Assembly: GCF_009727055.1 (NCBI RefSeq)
Contig: NC_052355.1
Location: forward strand, 3,635,581 to 3,699,580
Length of the DNA: 64,000 nucleotides
Direction: 5' to 3'
Source of the DNA: Benincasa hispida
Taxonomy: Eukaryota > Streptophyta > Magnoliopsida > Cucurbitales > Cucurbitaceae
This document shows, piece after piece, positions 20,817 through 32,787 of the stretch (the first letter of the stretch is position 1; every line of letters begins with the position of its first letter). The notes below the pieces were generated by a model. It saw only the letters and a list, made by a program, of their open reading frames with translations. It had not been told where the DNA came from and searched no databases. Made by a program: the position numbers and the translations under genes.

Positions 20817-22365
20817 TGTTGAATGAAATTTTAATTGCGGCGGACGGAACATAATGTGTAATGCAATGGAATGTAATGTCACCGCAAAGATGGAGAAATG
20901 GGATGGATGATAGTGAAGTGGATGATGAGTATGTGGTGATGAATCAGGTCTCTTAATAATTAAGGCGATACTACGTTCTAAAATAATGTATGTGATGCTG
21001 GTGATATGCGTTCCTGTAGTACGTGCGTGTCACAACTTTTCTTGCGCTGGAACCAAGTATAATTCCAATACAAGTTTCATAGATTGATCTGAGGTCGAAC
21101 ACGGGGATAACGTTGATCAATGCGATACTAATGTGATATATGCGATCAAAAGCAAAATAATAATGAATTGTATTGGAAAAGTAAAATGCGGTAACAAGTA
21201 AAATGCGATGATAAAATAAAAAGCGGTGATAAATAAATAAATAAACAAATAAATGGTTGACTATGAGGATGTGCAAGTATCTGATGGAATGCGGTGGCAA
21301 GTCTTGTGAAATGTGTCAGAAAGAGAATGGGTTGAGAGAAAGGACATCGTAAGTTCGTCAATCCTGTTGAGGACGCATCTAAGGTTCCGTTTTCCCTTGG
21401 CTTACACCTTTCAGTGATCGGCCACGTTCCCATATGTCTAAGGTGAATCAGGGATGAACATTGCAAACGTAAGGAGAGATTACGATGAATACGATAATGA
21501 TATTAAAAGATAATGATAAAGAATTTGTTACAGGTGGAGAAATGAAAGATTAGAAATGAACACAGTTGATGAATAGAAAGTGAGAACAAATAAGGAAAGC
21601 ATGTCAATGTCCTGACACGGATCCTGATCGGAGATGATTTGATTGTCGGCGTGTTGGAGGAGTGTGGTGGTTCCTTCTCAGGCTGGTTTTCCAAGTAGAA
21701 TTGATCTTTGCACAGAGCTTCCCTTTGGGCTTGTGGATAAATTTTTGGCTCTCGAGACTTCCCTTTCGATCTTATCTCATTTTTCTCCTAGATTTTCTCT
21801 AAGTGTCTCTTTAGACCAGCCTCCTCTCTTTAGATTTGATATAGCTATTTATAGACCTATGCACCTCCTTCGTTAGTGTTCCCGCTCTAAAAAGTTGCTT
21901 TTTCTACCATGGCTTGGTGGAAACATCCGCTCTGCTCCACATTCAATGTCAGATTGTACAACAGAAAAGCTATACAATTTTAGAAATCCTCGCAAATGCG
22001 TCACTCTTTTCATCTACGATCGATCGCCGCATGCGGTGCAAATGCGTTGGTCTTTTTATCGATCGTCGCCTGCGGTGCAAATGTGTTGATCGTTTGTGTC
22101 CATGATCGACCGTTGCATTTGATGTGAATGCGTTGCGCTTTTTGTCTTCAAGCGATCGTCACATGCAGTGACCTATTTCTTGCAAAACAAAGACTTGGAC
22201 ATCCTTTTTTTTCCATCGCAATGGGGTTAGCGGGTGTGTTTCTGACACTTTACAACTTTTGTGTTTCTAAGCCAATTTCTATACATTCAATGCAATTTTT
22301 TCCTTCTTTTTGCAGCATATTCTAAATAAGATGGTATAAATAACTTGTATTTCTATAAGTTATTA
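20817..22365 (-). repeat. 5' LTR of element B
   Basis: On the minus strand it runs from TAATAACTTATAG (first G of TG mutated) at 22365 to TTCAACA at 20817. TATAAATA is at 21846-21853. Related to LTR A in the first ~50 bp and around the CGAACACGGGGA block, but otherwise diverged. Its partner 3' LTR is not in the window: B is cut off at 4974. Confidence 0.85.
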
Positions 22366-24391
22366 GGTATCTTATCCCCCCCACCGGTGACATTTGTCCT
22401 GCCTCGCTGGGGAATTATTGCAAAATAGAAGTTTTTTCACTTAAGGTACTTGGAAACTAATTTTCTAAAACTAAAATTTGTATTAAAATGTGGTATTGCA
22501 TAGACTCATTAAGTTTGTTCATTTTTAAGCAACGTAATTATGGCTACAGGCACATTAGCTCTATTAAGCGCCATAAACTGACTGGCAAAAATTATGATAG
22601 TTGAAAGCACAGGATCACAACCATTTTAATCATCGATGACCTGAGGTTCGTCCTTATGGAGGACTATCCTTCTATTCCACCTCAGAATGCCACTCGAAAT
22701 GTTTGGGAGGCTTATGAGCGTGGGGGGCAAACGAGAAGGCCCGAGCTTATATCTTGGCAAATTTTAACGACATTTTGGCCAAGAAGCATTAGCTTATGGT
22801 CTCAGCGCATGAGATCATGGAGTCCCTGTAGGGAATGTTCAGACAACCGTCTGGAGAGCTCAAGCATGAGTCTCTGAAATGCATCTTCAACTCCAAAATG
22901 GAGAAGGCACCTCTGTTCGTGAACATGTGCTTAATATGATGGTTCACTTCAACGTGGCAAAGATGAAAGAGTCACGCATCGATGAGTGTAGCCAGGTTAG
23001 CATAATTTTGCATCCGTTGTATGATAGCTTCCTGCACTTTGTCAGTAATGAGATTATGAACAAAGTGGACTATACCCTTACAACTCTCCTCAACAATTTA
23101 CATACATTCCAACCCTTGCTGAAATGTAAGGAGAAAAAGGTTGGTGAGGCAAATGTTATCTCGTTATCAAAGAATTTCCACAAAGGTTCAACCTCAGGAA
23201 CTAAGCCTGCACCTTCTACTTTTAACACTTCCAAGTGGAAGAAGAATAATGGTGGTAAGGGGAAGGAAAAGGCATCTGCTAACCCATAGTCTGTCGCCTA
23301 GCAGGTTAGGTGACTAGCACCTATTGACAAAGGAAAGTGTTCCATTGCAACCAAGATGGGCACTGGAGGAGGAATTGTCCTCGCTGGATCAAGGGGAAGA
23401 AGAAGGGTAAGGCCAAGGCAAAACAAGGTGAATATGATTTGCTAGTTTTGGAAACTTGTTTAGTAAAGAATGCCTTAATTATTGACTCTAGGGCCACGAA
23501 TCATGTTTGTTCTTCTTTTCAGGGGATTGGATTCTGGTGGCAGCTAGAGGCTAGAAAGATGACGATGCGAGTAGGCACCGGGCACGTAGTGGGAGGGCTC
23601 CAATTATCTTTACAGAAGAAGTTTATCATTTTTCATGATGTTTATATAGTTTCCGAGTTAAAGATGAACTTGATTTCTGTAAAATGTTTGATATAGTGTA
23701 AATATACTATTAATTTCGAATTGAATAAAGTGTTTATTCATAAAGATAAAGTTGAAATCTATTCAGCAAATCTGAAATATAACTTGTATGTGCTAAGGCT
23801 GTTAGCGATGAGTTCCCTCCATAACATAGAAATGTTTAAAACTGTCATAACTCAAAATCAATGACAAAAGATTTCTCCAAAAGAAAATGCCCAAATTTGG
23901 CACCTTCTATTAAGGCACATCAATCTCAATAGGATTGAGAGATCTTCTAAGCGAGTTAGAGGAAAAATTTTTATCGGTCTACGAATCTTGCCTCGAATGC
24001 AAGATGACTAAAAGACCTTTTACTGGCAAAGGTTATCAAGCCAAAGAGCCTCTAGAGTTAGCGCATTCTGACCTTTGTGGTCCGATGAATGTGCAAGCCA
24101 AGGGAGGCTATGAGTATTTCATCACATTTACTGATGATTACTCTCGGTATGGGTATGTTTATTTAATGCAATGGAAGTCTGAATCCTTTGAAACGTTCAA
24201 AGAGTTCAAGGCTGAACTTGAAAATGCATTGGATAGACGGATTAAGACACTTCAATCGGATCGAGATATAGAGTTTTATGATTTGAGGTTTCTGACACTT
24301 CGATCAGATCGAGGTGGAGAGTTTTTGGATTTGAGGTTCCAGAACTATATGATAGAACATGGAATAGTTTCCAACTGTCAGTGTAGAGTAC
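22366..24391 (+). pseudogene. Ty1/copia fragment F: gag, protease, integrase start
   Basis: Gag begins at ATG 22540 (MATGTLALLSAIN, then stops and a frameshift) with DDLRFVLMEDYPS. The main gag run is 22879-23289. The zinc knuckle reads VFHCNQDGHWRRNC (23337), the first Cys replaced. Protease DSGA reads DSRA (~23485), so the active site is lost. Integrase 23935-24438 has CLECKMTKRPF, HSDLCGPMNV and DDYSRYGYVYL. A 48-bp tandem duplication (24247-24294/24295-24342) doubles the SDRGGE catalytic block. LTR D inserted at 24392 and the downstream integrase and RT are gone. The first 174 bp (22366-22539) show nothing recognisable. Confidence 0.85.
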
Positions 24392-25850
24392 TGATAACGG
24401 GTAGAAATACACAAAGCAATAAGAGAATGCGATGGTAAAATAAGAAATATCATGTCCAAAAGCGTTAAACAAAAAGGAATTGTGATCGCATGCGCCCATC
24501 GTATAAAAGTAGCTAATTTACTTATTTTGTGCAGGAAAAATGCGATGGCGCAAGGGAAATTGCGATCCAAAGGAATTAGACGTCAACGTGCTTTGAGATT
24601 GCGATCGAAAATTTATGTGATTGTATACGATCATGAGAAGTTGCTCAAAAAGGTGGCCGCATAAACACTGTGCATCAAGGTGACAACATAATAAATGATG
24701 ATGGGACGGAAAGTTAATGACAGTCAAACCCGAATTTAATTGACAAGCCGTTAAAACCGCACTGTAGCAAGTACACTTAACTTTCGGTGACCATTAATCC
24801 ATGCATCAGAGAAGGGGATTTAAGGACAGCCCATCATTGCAATCATTAGAAAGGAAGGCTACTTCACCTTGAGCTCTATAAATACCAAAGGTCACCATTT
24901 TAACAAGTCATATAGAGATATATACAAGTTAGAGAGCCGTTAGTCTGTTCACGTACATACCCATGCTTAAACGTAGAAGACGAAGACGAACAAGGAGATG
25001 AAGAAGTCGAGATATCATTCCTAGATAGATCGAGAGACTGTCGGAAAGCGTACAAAGGAGAGAGGGCCAACACTTGCAAGAGCAAGAATACACATCGAGA
25101 ACAGAGTTGGAGTGAAAAAGAACAGTGTAAAAGGCCACGGGAAGCAAGACATTGCTTATCGGGCTTCTTATCTCTCAATTCCATTTGTTATTTTGTATTC
25201 AATACTTTATTTATAGAAAATGAAAATCTAATTTCAATCTATGTTCTATCTCTCCATATTCCGCATTAGTAGCTAAATTTCTTAATGGGTTGAGAAGTAC
25301 TTAGCTAGCATGACTTAAGATTTACATTTTATGCGATCATCTTGTCTTATGTATGCGTCATTCACCCTTTAGAGATACTTGAAAGAGTAGTCTAAAGATA
25401 GAATCTAGACTTGAGAGAGTCAGATTAGAATCTAGGCTTGAGAGAGTCAAATTAGAACCGCATAAGCAAGAAATAGAAAATTAGACATAAGTTCTATTGC
25501 TATTAACACATCGCATGCACCCTAGAAATAGGATATAATAGTATGCGGTCACCTTGTTTTATGTGTGCATCATTCATCATCGCATAGACAAGAATAGAGG
25601 CTTAGACATAAGTCCTATCGACTTTTTTGTATACATCGCATGTATCCTAGAAATAGGAATTATGGCATTCTGCATTTAGAGATGACGTGCTGTTATTTGT
25701 GTGTAGCATGATCGCATAACTTGTGCATAATCTTAGGAAGTGTCAGCTAAACCCCTTTTCAACCCGTTCATCGCATACTCATTGTAACTCTCGATTTCAT
25801 CAACGTTGCGTTCAAACTCCGTCACATAGGAAAAAATCTTAATCAAAATA
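24392..25850 (+). repeat. Athila-type LTR D (3' truncated)
   Basis: Starts TGATAACGGGTAG. TATAAATA at 24877-24884 in the context GAGCTCTATAAATACC, the same as LTR E. Co-linear with LTR C up to ~25850 but lacks the terminal ~110 bp (no TTCGACCCTGG block), and no PBS follows. It interrupts copia F. Confidence 0.85.
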
Positions 25851-26608
25851 ACAAATGGAATTTAGAGATAAGAAGCCCGATAAGCAATGTCTTGCTTCCC
25901 GTGGCCTTTTACACTGTTCTTTTTCACTCCAACTCTGTTCCAGATGAATAATCTTGCTCTCGCAAGTGTTGGCCCTCTCTCCTTTGAATGCTTTCATAGT
26001 CTCTCGATCTGTCCGGGAATGATCTCTCAGCTTCCTCGTCTCCTTGCTCGTCTCCGTCCTTTAAGTCTAAGTATGAGTATGTACGTGAACAAACCAACAG
26101 CTCTCTAACTTGTATATTATATATATATGACTTGTTACAATGATGGTCTTCGGTATTTGTAGAGCTCAAGGTGAAGCAGCCTTCCTTTCTAATGATTGCA
26201 ATGATGGGCGGTCATTAAATCCCCTACTCTTATGCACATATTTATGGTCACTGAAAGTTGAGTGTACTTGCTATAGTGCGGCTTTAACGGCTTGTCAACT
26301 AAATTCAGATTCGACCGTCATCAGCTTTTCGTCCCATCATGATTTATTATGTTGTCACCTTGATGGGCAGTCTTTATGCAGCCACCTTTTTTAGCAACTT
26401 CTCACGATTGCATTGCGATGATGCCTAATTCCTTTGGATTGCAATTTTCCTTGCGCCATCACATTTTTCCTGCATAAAATAAGTAAATTAGTGCTTTTAA
26501 CCGACGGGCGCATGCAATCGCAATTCCTTTCTGTTTAGCGCTTTTGCACATGTTATTGCTTATTTTACCGTCGTATTCTCTCATTGTTTTACTTATTTGA
26601 CCTGTAAT
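25851..26608 (-). repeat. Inverted partial LTR, relative of D and E
   Basis: Complement of 24408-25186, close to 88-95% alike by eye, ending at AATAACTTGTA so that the first ~14 bp of the LTR are missing. With LTR D it makes arms of ~770 bp around a ~660-bp loop. Substitutions between the arms argue against simple misassembly. Confidence 0.85.
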
Positions 26609-27907
26609 AACTTGTAGGCTTATGCATGAATGTAAATCCTACTACTGGGACAAGCCAAATCTTTACAAGAGGGGGTTAGACCAGATCTTGCGACTATGTG
26701 TGCCAGAGACTGCTTTTCAGCGCATACTTTCCCAAAGCCATTACTCACCCTTTGGTGGACATTTCGGAGGTCAACGCACAACAGCAAAAATATTACAAAG
26801 TGGGTATTATTGGCCAACTCTATTCAAGGATGTGCGAGACTATTCTATTAAATGCGACAAGTGCCAACGCACGGGAAACATTTCATGGAAGAATGCGATG
26901 CCGATGACATTATATTGGAATTGCAACTCTTCGACGTGTGGGGCATAGACTTCATGGGACCATTTCCACCATCAAATGGTCACAAGTACATTCTGTTGGC
27001 CATCGATTATGTCTCCAAGTGGACTGAAGCAGTGTCATGCGTCACAAATGATGCGGCGACAGTCTTCAGATTCTTGTGAAAAGCATCTTCACTCGTTTTG
27101 GCAGCCGATATTCCATAATAAGTGATGCAGGCTCCCACTTTGTCAATGGCATCATTAATAGACTGCTGCTCAAGTACAATGTCCATCATAAGACTACCAC
27201 CACATATCACCCCCAAACAAACGGCCAAGTAGAGTTGTCTAATAGGGAAATCAAGTTGATTCTAGAAAAGGTGGTGAATCCCTCACGAAAGGACTGGGCC
27301 ATGAAGCTTGACGATGCCTTGTGGGCATATANGGGAAATCAAGTTGATTCTAGAAAAGGTGGTGAATCCCTCACGAAAGGACTGGGCCATGAAGCTTGAC
27401 GATGCCTTGTGGATATATACGACAACCTATAAAACACCCATAGGCATGTCCCCATATGCGCTAGTGTTTGGGAAGGCATGCCATTTACCGCTTGAATTAA
27501 AGCACAAGGCACTGTGGGCAGTGAAGAAGCTCGATTTTGATTTGAGGACTGTAGGGGAAGAGAGAAAACTTTAGTTACTCGAGCTAAATGAATGGAGACT
27601 TCAAGCATATGAAAATACCAAGATTTACTAAGAGCGTACAAAGAATTTGCATGACAAGCGACTATGTGAAAAAAATCTCCAAGTTGGTCAAAAGGTCTTG
27701 CTATTCAACTCTAGGCTACGACTCTTTCCGGGAAAATTAAAATCACATTGGTCCGAACCATTTATAATTAAAGAAGTATTCTCGCACAGTGCGGTCTAAT
27801 GAAGAAGGGACCAGTGTATTCAAGATCAACGGACAAAGAGTCAAGATGTATCACGAACGAGACTTTCATCGTGAGAAAACCTCCGTGGACCTGAGGAATC
27901 CCGACTG
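26609..27907 (+). pseudogene. Athila-type integrase remnant, element E
   Basis: From HECKSYYWDKPNLYKRG through the zinc finger (HYSP...[14 protein letters not shown], intact) to the core with [25 protein letters not shown] and [13 protein letters not shown], the three acidic catalytic residues present. The C-terminal domain has RLRLFPGKLKSHWSEPF (27713-27763) and the frame stops at the TGA at 27905. Frameshifts near 26930, 27080 and 27780. A single N at 27332 is flanked by an 86-bp duplication; removing one copy would keep the frame. Best preserved of the Athila-type pols here. Confidence 0.88.
27245..27419. repeat. 86-bp direct duplication around an N (assembly join)
   Basis: 27245-27331 and 27333-27419 are nearly identical, separated by one N at 27332. 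Inside a conserved integrase this is best read as two overlapping contig ends left unmerged. Confidence 0.85.
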
Positions 27908-29451
27908 AAGAAGAAACGAGCAGTCCTAGCGTTGATCTATGACACAATCTCATCAGGGACGCATCTTTTTTTTAGTATCCTTTTGATATCTTTCTTTCAT
28001 GAACTTGCCTTACTTTTTGTATAACCACTACTCTTTAGAATTTCCAACTCTGTCTTTCATAATTTTTACCCTCTTCATATTTAGCAATGATCGTAGTGAA
28101 CGATTGCGATAGAGCTATGTGATAATCTAAAAACACGCGACCGGTTCGATTAGCCCATTGCAATCAAGGAACCAGTCCATCGCAAAACAGGATGCGATCA
28201 AAGATGATGCGGGCAAAGAGCAAATTTGGGGGTGATGTCTATCCTTGACTCATTTGATTTCAATTTTTCACTTCTCGCATCTCATTTTAATATTGCTAAA
28301 TTTTACTATTGCATTCTCTTTAGTTTGACACAATCATTGAATTTTGATTACTTTATCTAGTCACCGCATTCTTCCCCGTACCAATTATGATTTCAATGAT
28401 GAAATTCATGCCAGAGTCAAATTAATTTCAGGACAGTCAATTCACGAAACATTTCTAAAAGTTAGCGGTCCATCAGTTTTCCTTCAAAATGATTTTGACA
28501 AAATTTCCTAAGTTCATCACATGAGTTATTTCGTCTATCAACAATAAGGACATTGTTGTGTATAAATTTGGGGGTGCTAGTATTATTATTTTCAACCTTG
28601 CTACTTTTAGAAATTTCAAAAAAAAAATCATAACATTGAGATCAGACCTTACTCGTAGTTGGATATCCGCATGACACCCGTGGGGGGAAGCCACAACGAA
28701 GGTAGGAATCGTGATCAACGCATAAATCAAGTGATCACAACTCCGTTGCCAAATAAAGAAATGGGCATAAGTTTAGACTGAGAAAGAGCGCTTTGCTCGT
28801 AGTTGGNTTATTTCTTATCGCATGTACTAGAGTCAAATTAATTTTAGAACAATCAATTCATGAAATATTTCTAAAAGTTAGTGGTCCACTAGCTTTCCTT
28901 CAAAACGATTTTTACGAAATTTCCTAAGTTCATCACATGAGTTATTTAGTCTATCAACAATGAGGACATTGCTGTGTGTAAATTTGGGGGTGCTAGTATT
29001 GTTATTTTCAACCTTGCTACCTTTAGAATTTCAATCTAAAAAAAAAAATTATTATAAGTTTAGACTGAGAAAGAGCGCTTTGCTCGTAGTTGGATGCTCG
29101 CATGACACTCGTGGGGGCAAGCCAAAACGAAGGCTGGGCACTTGGATCAGTGCAAGATCACAAAAGGAATATCTAAATCTTGCAAGGATAAAAATCACTT
29201 AGAGACATCTCGGCTAGAGAATGTTTTGAAATAAATCATGCGATATCCATGGAAATGAGTAAAGTATTTTTAAAGGTTCAACTTGTGGTCCCTAAGTATT
29301 AGAAATATTTTAGAAAGAAACCAGGATAGAAATTAAGAAGGCATTGGTTCATGAAATTTGAATAAGGCACCTTGAGAAGTTTAGGTAAGGTAAAAGCAAT
29401 TGACTTTCTAAAGAAAATCTTTAGTTTATGCTTGAGGATAAGCATTGTTTT
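27908..29451 (+). other. 3' noncoding tail of element E, with N at 28807
   Basis: Follows integrase as in C. PPT-like AAATTTGGGGGTG occurs at ~28224, ~28567 and ~28981. The tail motif occurs at about 28656-28705, is cut by the N at ~28797, and occurs again at 29083-29135. The stretch ~28405-28806 and 28808-29093 are about 90% alike, but the second lacks one motif copy. So the N joins two different copies of the tail. Confidence 0.75.
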
Positions 29452-29464
29452 AAATTTAGGGGTG
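29428..29464 (+). promoter_or_regulatory. Hairpin and polypurine tract of element E
   Basis: Arms ATGCTT (29428-29433) and AAGCAT (29440-29445), then AAATTTAGGGGTG (29452-29464) directly before LTR TGATAAC. One G of the tract is A compared with C and A. Confidence 0.85.
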
Positions 29465-29799
29465 TGATAACGGGTAGAAATACAAGTTATTACAGCTCAA
29501 ATAAGTAAAACAATGAGAGAATGCGACGGTAAAATAAGCAATATCATGTCCAAAAGCGCTAAATAGAAAGGAATTGTGATCGCATGCGCCCATCGCATAA
29601 AAGAAGCTAATTTACTTATTTTATGTAGGAAAAATGCGATGGTGCAATGGAAATTTCGATCCAAAGAAATTAGGCGTCAGTACACTTGGAGATTGCGATC
29701 GCAAAGTCATGCGATCATATGCAATCATGAGAAGTTGCTCAAAAAGGTAGCTGCATAAAAACTGCTCATCAAGGTGACAGCATAATAAATCATGATGGG
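29465..29799 (+). repeat. 3' LTR of element E, first part
   Basis: TGATAACGGGTAGAAATACA start. Nearly the same as LTR D. Interrupted after CATGATGGG by solo LTR G; resumes at 31954. Confidence 0.88.
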
Positions 29800-31953
29800 T
29801 GATTACTAAAATTAGGGTGAATTCAATTATGTGATGCATGTCTTAGGTTATGCATTTATACTCATGTGTTGGTGGTCATGCGTTGGACTATGCAATATGC
29901 AATTACGAATGTATGCGATGACCATGCGTTCCTATCACAAGTTTTCTTGCGCTTCCGCCAAGTATAACGAGAACGCAAGTTTTTCGGGTGATCCGAGGTT
30001 GAACTCAGGGAATTGTAACTAGATGTATGCGATGATGTGTTTGCAGCGGATGAATAAAAGAATGATGGGGGGTTATAAGCTAAGCACTACTCCTACTCCT
30101 AACAAACAGATTAAGCGGTGAGAAAATGGTTGAGAGGTAGAGACACGACAACTGTTGATGCGTAGTAAATGTATGGAAAAATAGATAAAATGTGAAGAAG
30201 TCTTCAACGCAACCCTAAGCTTTACCGCAAGGGTAACCCCAGCCAATGCAAGCCGTGTGATCATGCTTAGGACACATGCGATGTATATGCGATAGTGCCG
30301 AGAAGTCTATTTCTAATCCTCCATAACCCGCTCACGTGCTCTCATCGCATAAGCGTGATAGCCACATACCACCATATCCTACTTTTGGATGCATGCAATA
30401 TCCTATCCGTAGGGTGCATACGCTGTGTAATAGCAAATAGAGCTTATCTCTAAGTTCCCCATTCTTGCTTATGCATTCCATCCGCTCTCTCAAGTCTTAA
30501 ATTTGGGTTTAGACTACTTTCCCAAGTATGCCTAAATGATGAATGATGCGCTCATAAGACAAGGTAACTGCATAAACTTGGCTGACGTAAGATTATTCCT
30601 ATCTCTAGTGAACACTTGCTTACATTGCTTAATGCGACCAACCACTTACCCTCCCAGGCAGTTAGTTGTTTTTTATTTTATTCATAGACAAGCATTGCGT
30701 CCGCTTATAGATAAGCGTAGCTACAGCTTCACTCTAAGCAAATGAGGTTTTCTCACACACTCACACAACGCACACCTCCCGATGCTTTGCTACATGCTTC
30801 ATATTCCTATGCCGCGTGATTAAGTATGCAATACTCTAACAATCTTACTCAATGATGCGATGAAAGTTAAGGATGCTAAGTAAAGGAAGATGGAGATGGA
30901 ATCGAAGGAAATATAGAAATGCATTGATCACAAAATGTATTAATTCCTTAAGCCCAAATGTAATACAATATAATATAAGGAAAGAAGAGAAAATGAAAGG
31001 ACCAGCTGGAAGCAATGTCTTTCTTCTAGCAGAAGTGTGTCAAGGTTGTCGGTGATGCCATGGAAGAGCGGTGGAGCAGACTCTCTCGAGCTCTAACTCT
31101 GACGAAGGCTCCAATCGTCACTCGGAATGGATGAAGGAGATGAAAAACTCTCAAGCTATCTTTTCACGCTTTAGTCCTGTCTCTTATACACATCTAGATG
31201 TGTATAAGAGACAGGAATGGATGAAGGAGATGAAAAACTCTCAAGCTATCTTTTCACGCTTTAGTCTGGATCACAAGGATCCACCCTAAGGAAAGCCTCA
31301 GGCGAAAAACCTTAGTTAAAATGAAATTCTGCTCATCGGCTTCTATTTATAGAGCTTGATCGCCGACAGCATTAATGGATTTGCTCTGTTTCTGACATTC
31401 GCGGTGCGATGGTCATTTTCTGAATCTCTGCTGCAAATGGCGTGGTAGGTGAAATGTCAACATCATCTTTTGATTCTCTCGAGATATGCGTAAATGTTCC
31501 ATTCCACCAACCTTGCGTTCATCCCTCTATTACGGTTATCATCATGTAGCTGCAAGCTCTTTGCAATGACCGCATTCGCTTGTTGACTGCAACTTCTATG
31601 CGATGACCACATTCACTCAACGATCGCAATTCCCATGCATGGACGCATTCGCCCGACGGCCGCAACACCCATACGACTGTCATATGCGTTCACCGTATGC
31701 GATTAATGGACACAATATTCATGCGTCATTCACCGCATGCGATTAATAGCCCGGCTTTCGCGTATGCGTCCGTTTCCTGCGTTAGCTACAAAGATAGACA
31801 ATTGAACGCATCATAATGCATAATAGTGGGTTAACCGAGATTCTTAAGGCCGGACGACGCAAACTCATTTTCTCATGAATTCCTAACATATTCGCCGCAT
31901 ATTTTACTTAACAACCCTCATAATTCTAAATAAAAGACCTAAGATGACGGGCA
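29800..31953 (-). mobile_element. Solo LTR G nested in LTR E
   Basis: TG...CA boundaries with flanking GATGGG on both sides (29794-29799 and 31954-31959). The uninterrupted sequence at 24700 (GATGATGGGACGG) confirms the empty site. Minus orientation: TATAAATA at 31344-31351 and the block TCACAAGTTTTCTTGCGCT / TTGAACTCAGGGA near its 3' end match LTRs A and B. No internal sequence, so two LTRs have recombined. It contains an adapter and a false 51-bp duplication at 31125-31265. Confidence 0.85.
31125..31265. other. Nextera mate-pair junction with duplicated flank
   Basis: Two identical 51-bp copies (31125-31175, 31215-31265) separated by the perfect 38-bp double mosaic end at 31177-31214. This is an artefact of library preparation or gap filling and adds ~90 bp to LTR G. 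The translated frame contains YTHLDVYKRQ. Confidence 0.97.
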
Positions 31954-32787
31954 GATGGGACAGAAAGTTGATGACGATCGAATCCGAATTTAGTTGACAA
32001 GCCGTTAAAGTTGCACTGTAGCAAGTACAGTCAACTTTTGGTGACCATTAATCAGTGCATCAGAGCAGGGGATTTAATGACCACCCATCATTGCAATCAT
32101 AAGAAAGGAAGGCGACTTCACCTTGAGCTCTATAAATACTAAAGGCCACCATTGTAACAAGTCATACAGAGATATATACAAGTTAGAGAGTCGTTAGTCT
32201 GTTCACGTACATACCACACTTAGATTTAAAAGACGAAGACGAACAAGGAGTCGAGGAAGCCGAAAGATCATTCCCATACAGATCGAGAGACTGTCGGAAA
32301 GCATTACAAGGGAGAGAGGACCGACACTTGTGAAAGCAAGAATACATATCGAGAACAGAGTTGGAGTGAAAAAGAACAGTGTAAAAGGCCATGGGAAGTA
32401 AGACATTGCTTACCGGGCTTCTTATCTCTCAATTCCATTTGTTATTTTGTATTTAGTACTTTATTTATAGAAAATGGAAATCTCATTTAATCTATGTTCT
32501 ATCTCTCCATATTCCGCATGAGTAGCTAAATTTCTTAATGGGTTGAGAAGTACTTAGTTAGTATGACTTAAGATTTACATTTTATGCGATCATCTTGTCT
32601 TATGTATGCGTCATTCACCCTTTAGAGATACTTGAGAGAGTAGTCTAAAGATGGAATCTAGACTTAAGAGAGCCAGATTAGAACTGCATAAGCAAGAAAT
32701 AGAAACTTAGACATAAGTTCTATTGCTATTAACACATCGCATGCACCCTAGAAATAGGATATGATAATATGCGGTCACCTTGTTTTA
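31954..32787 (+). repeat. 3' LTR of element E, second part (3' truncated)
   Basis: Resumes with GATGGGACAGAAAGTTG. TATAAATA at 32131-32138. Runs to GTCACCTTGTTTTATA and is cut by copia H, so the LTR end and target duplication are lost. Confidence 0.85.

Noticed and set aside
31071..31289. 72-residue ORF with an internal direct repeat
   Set aside because: Produced by adapter plus false 51-bp duplication in a solo LTR.
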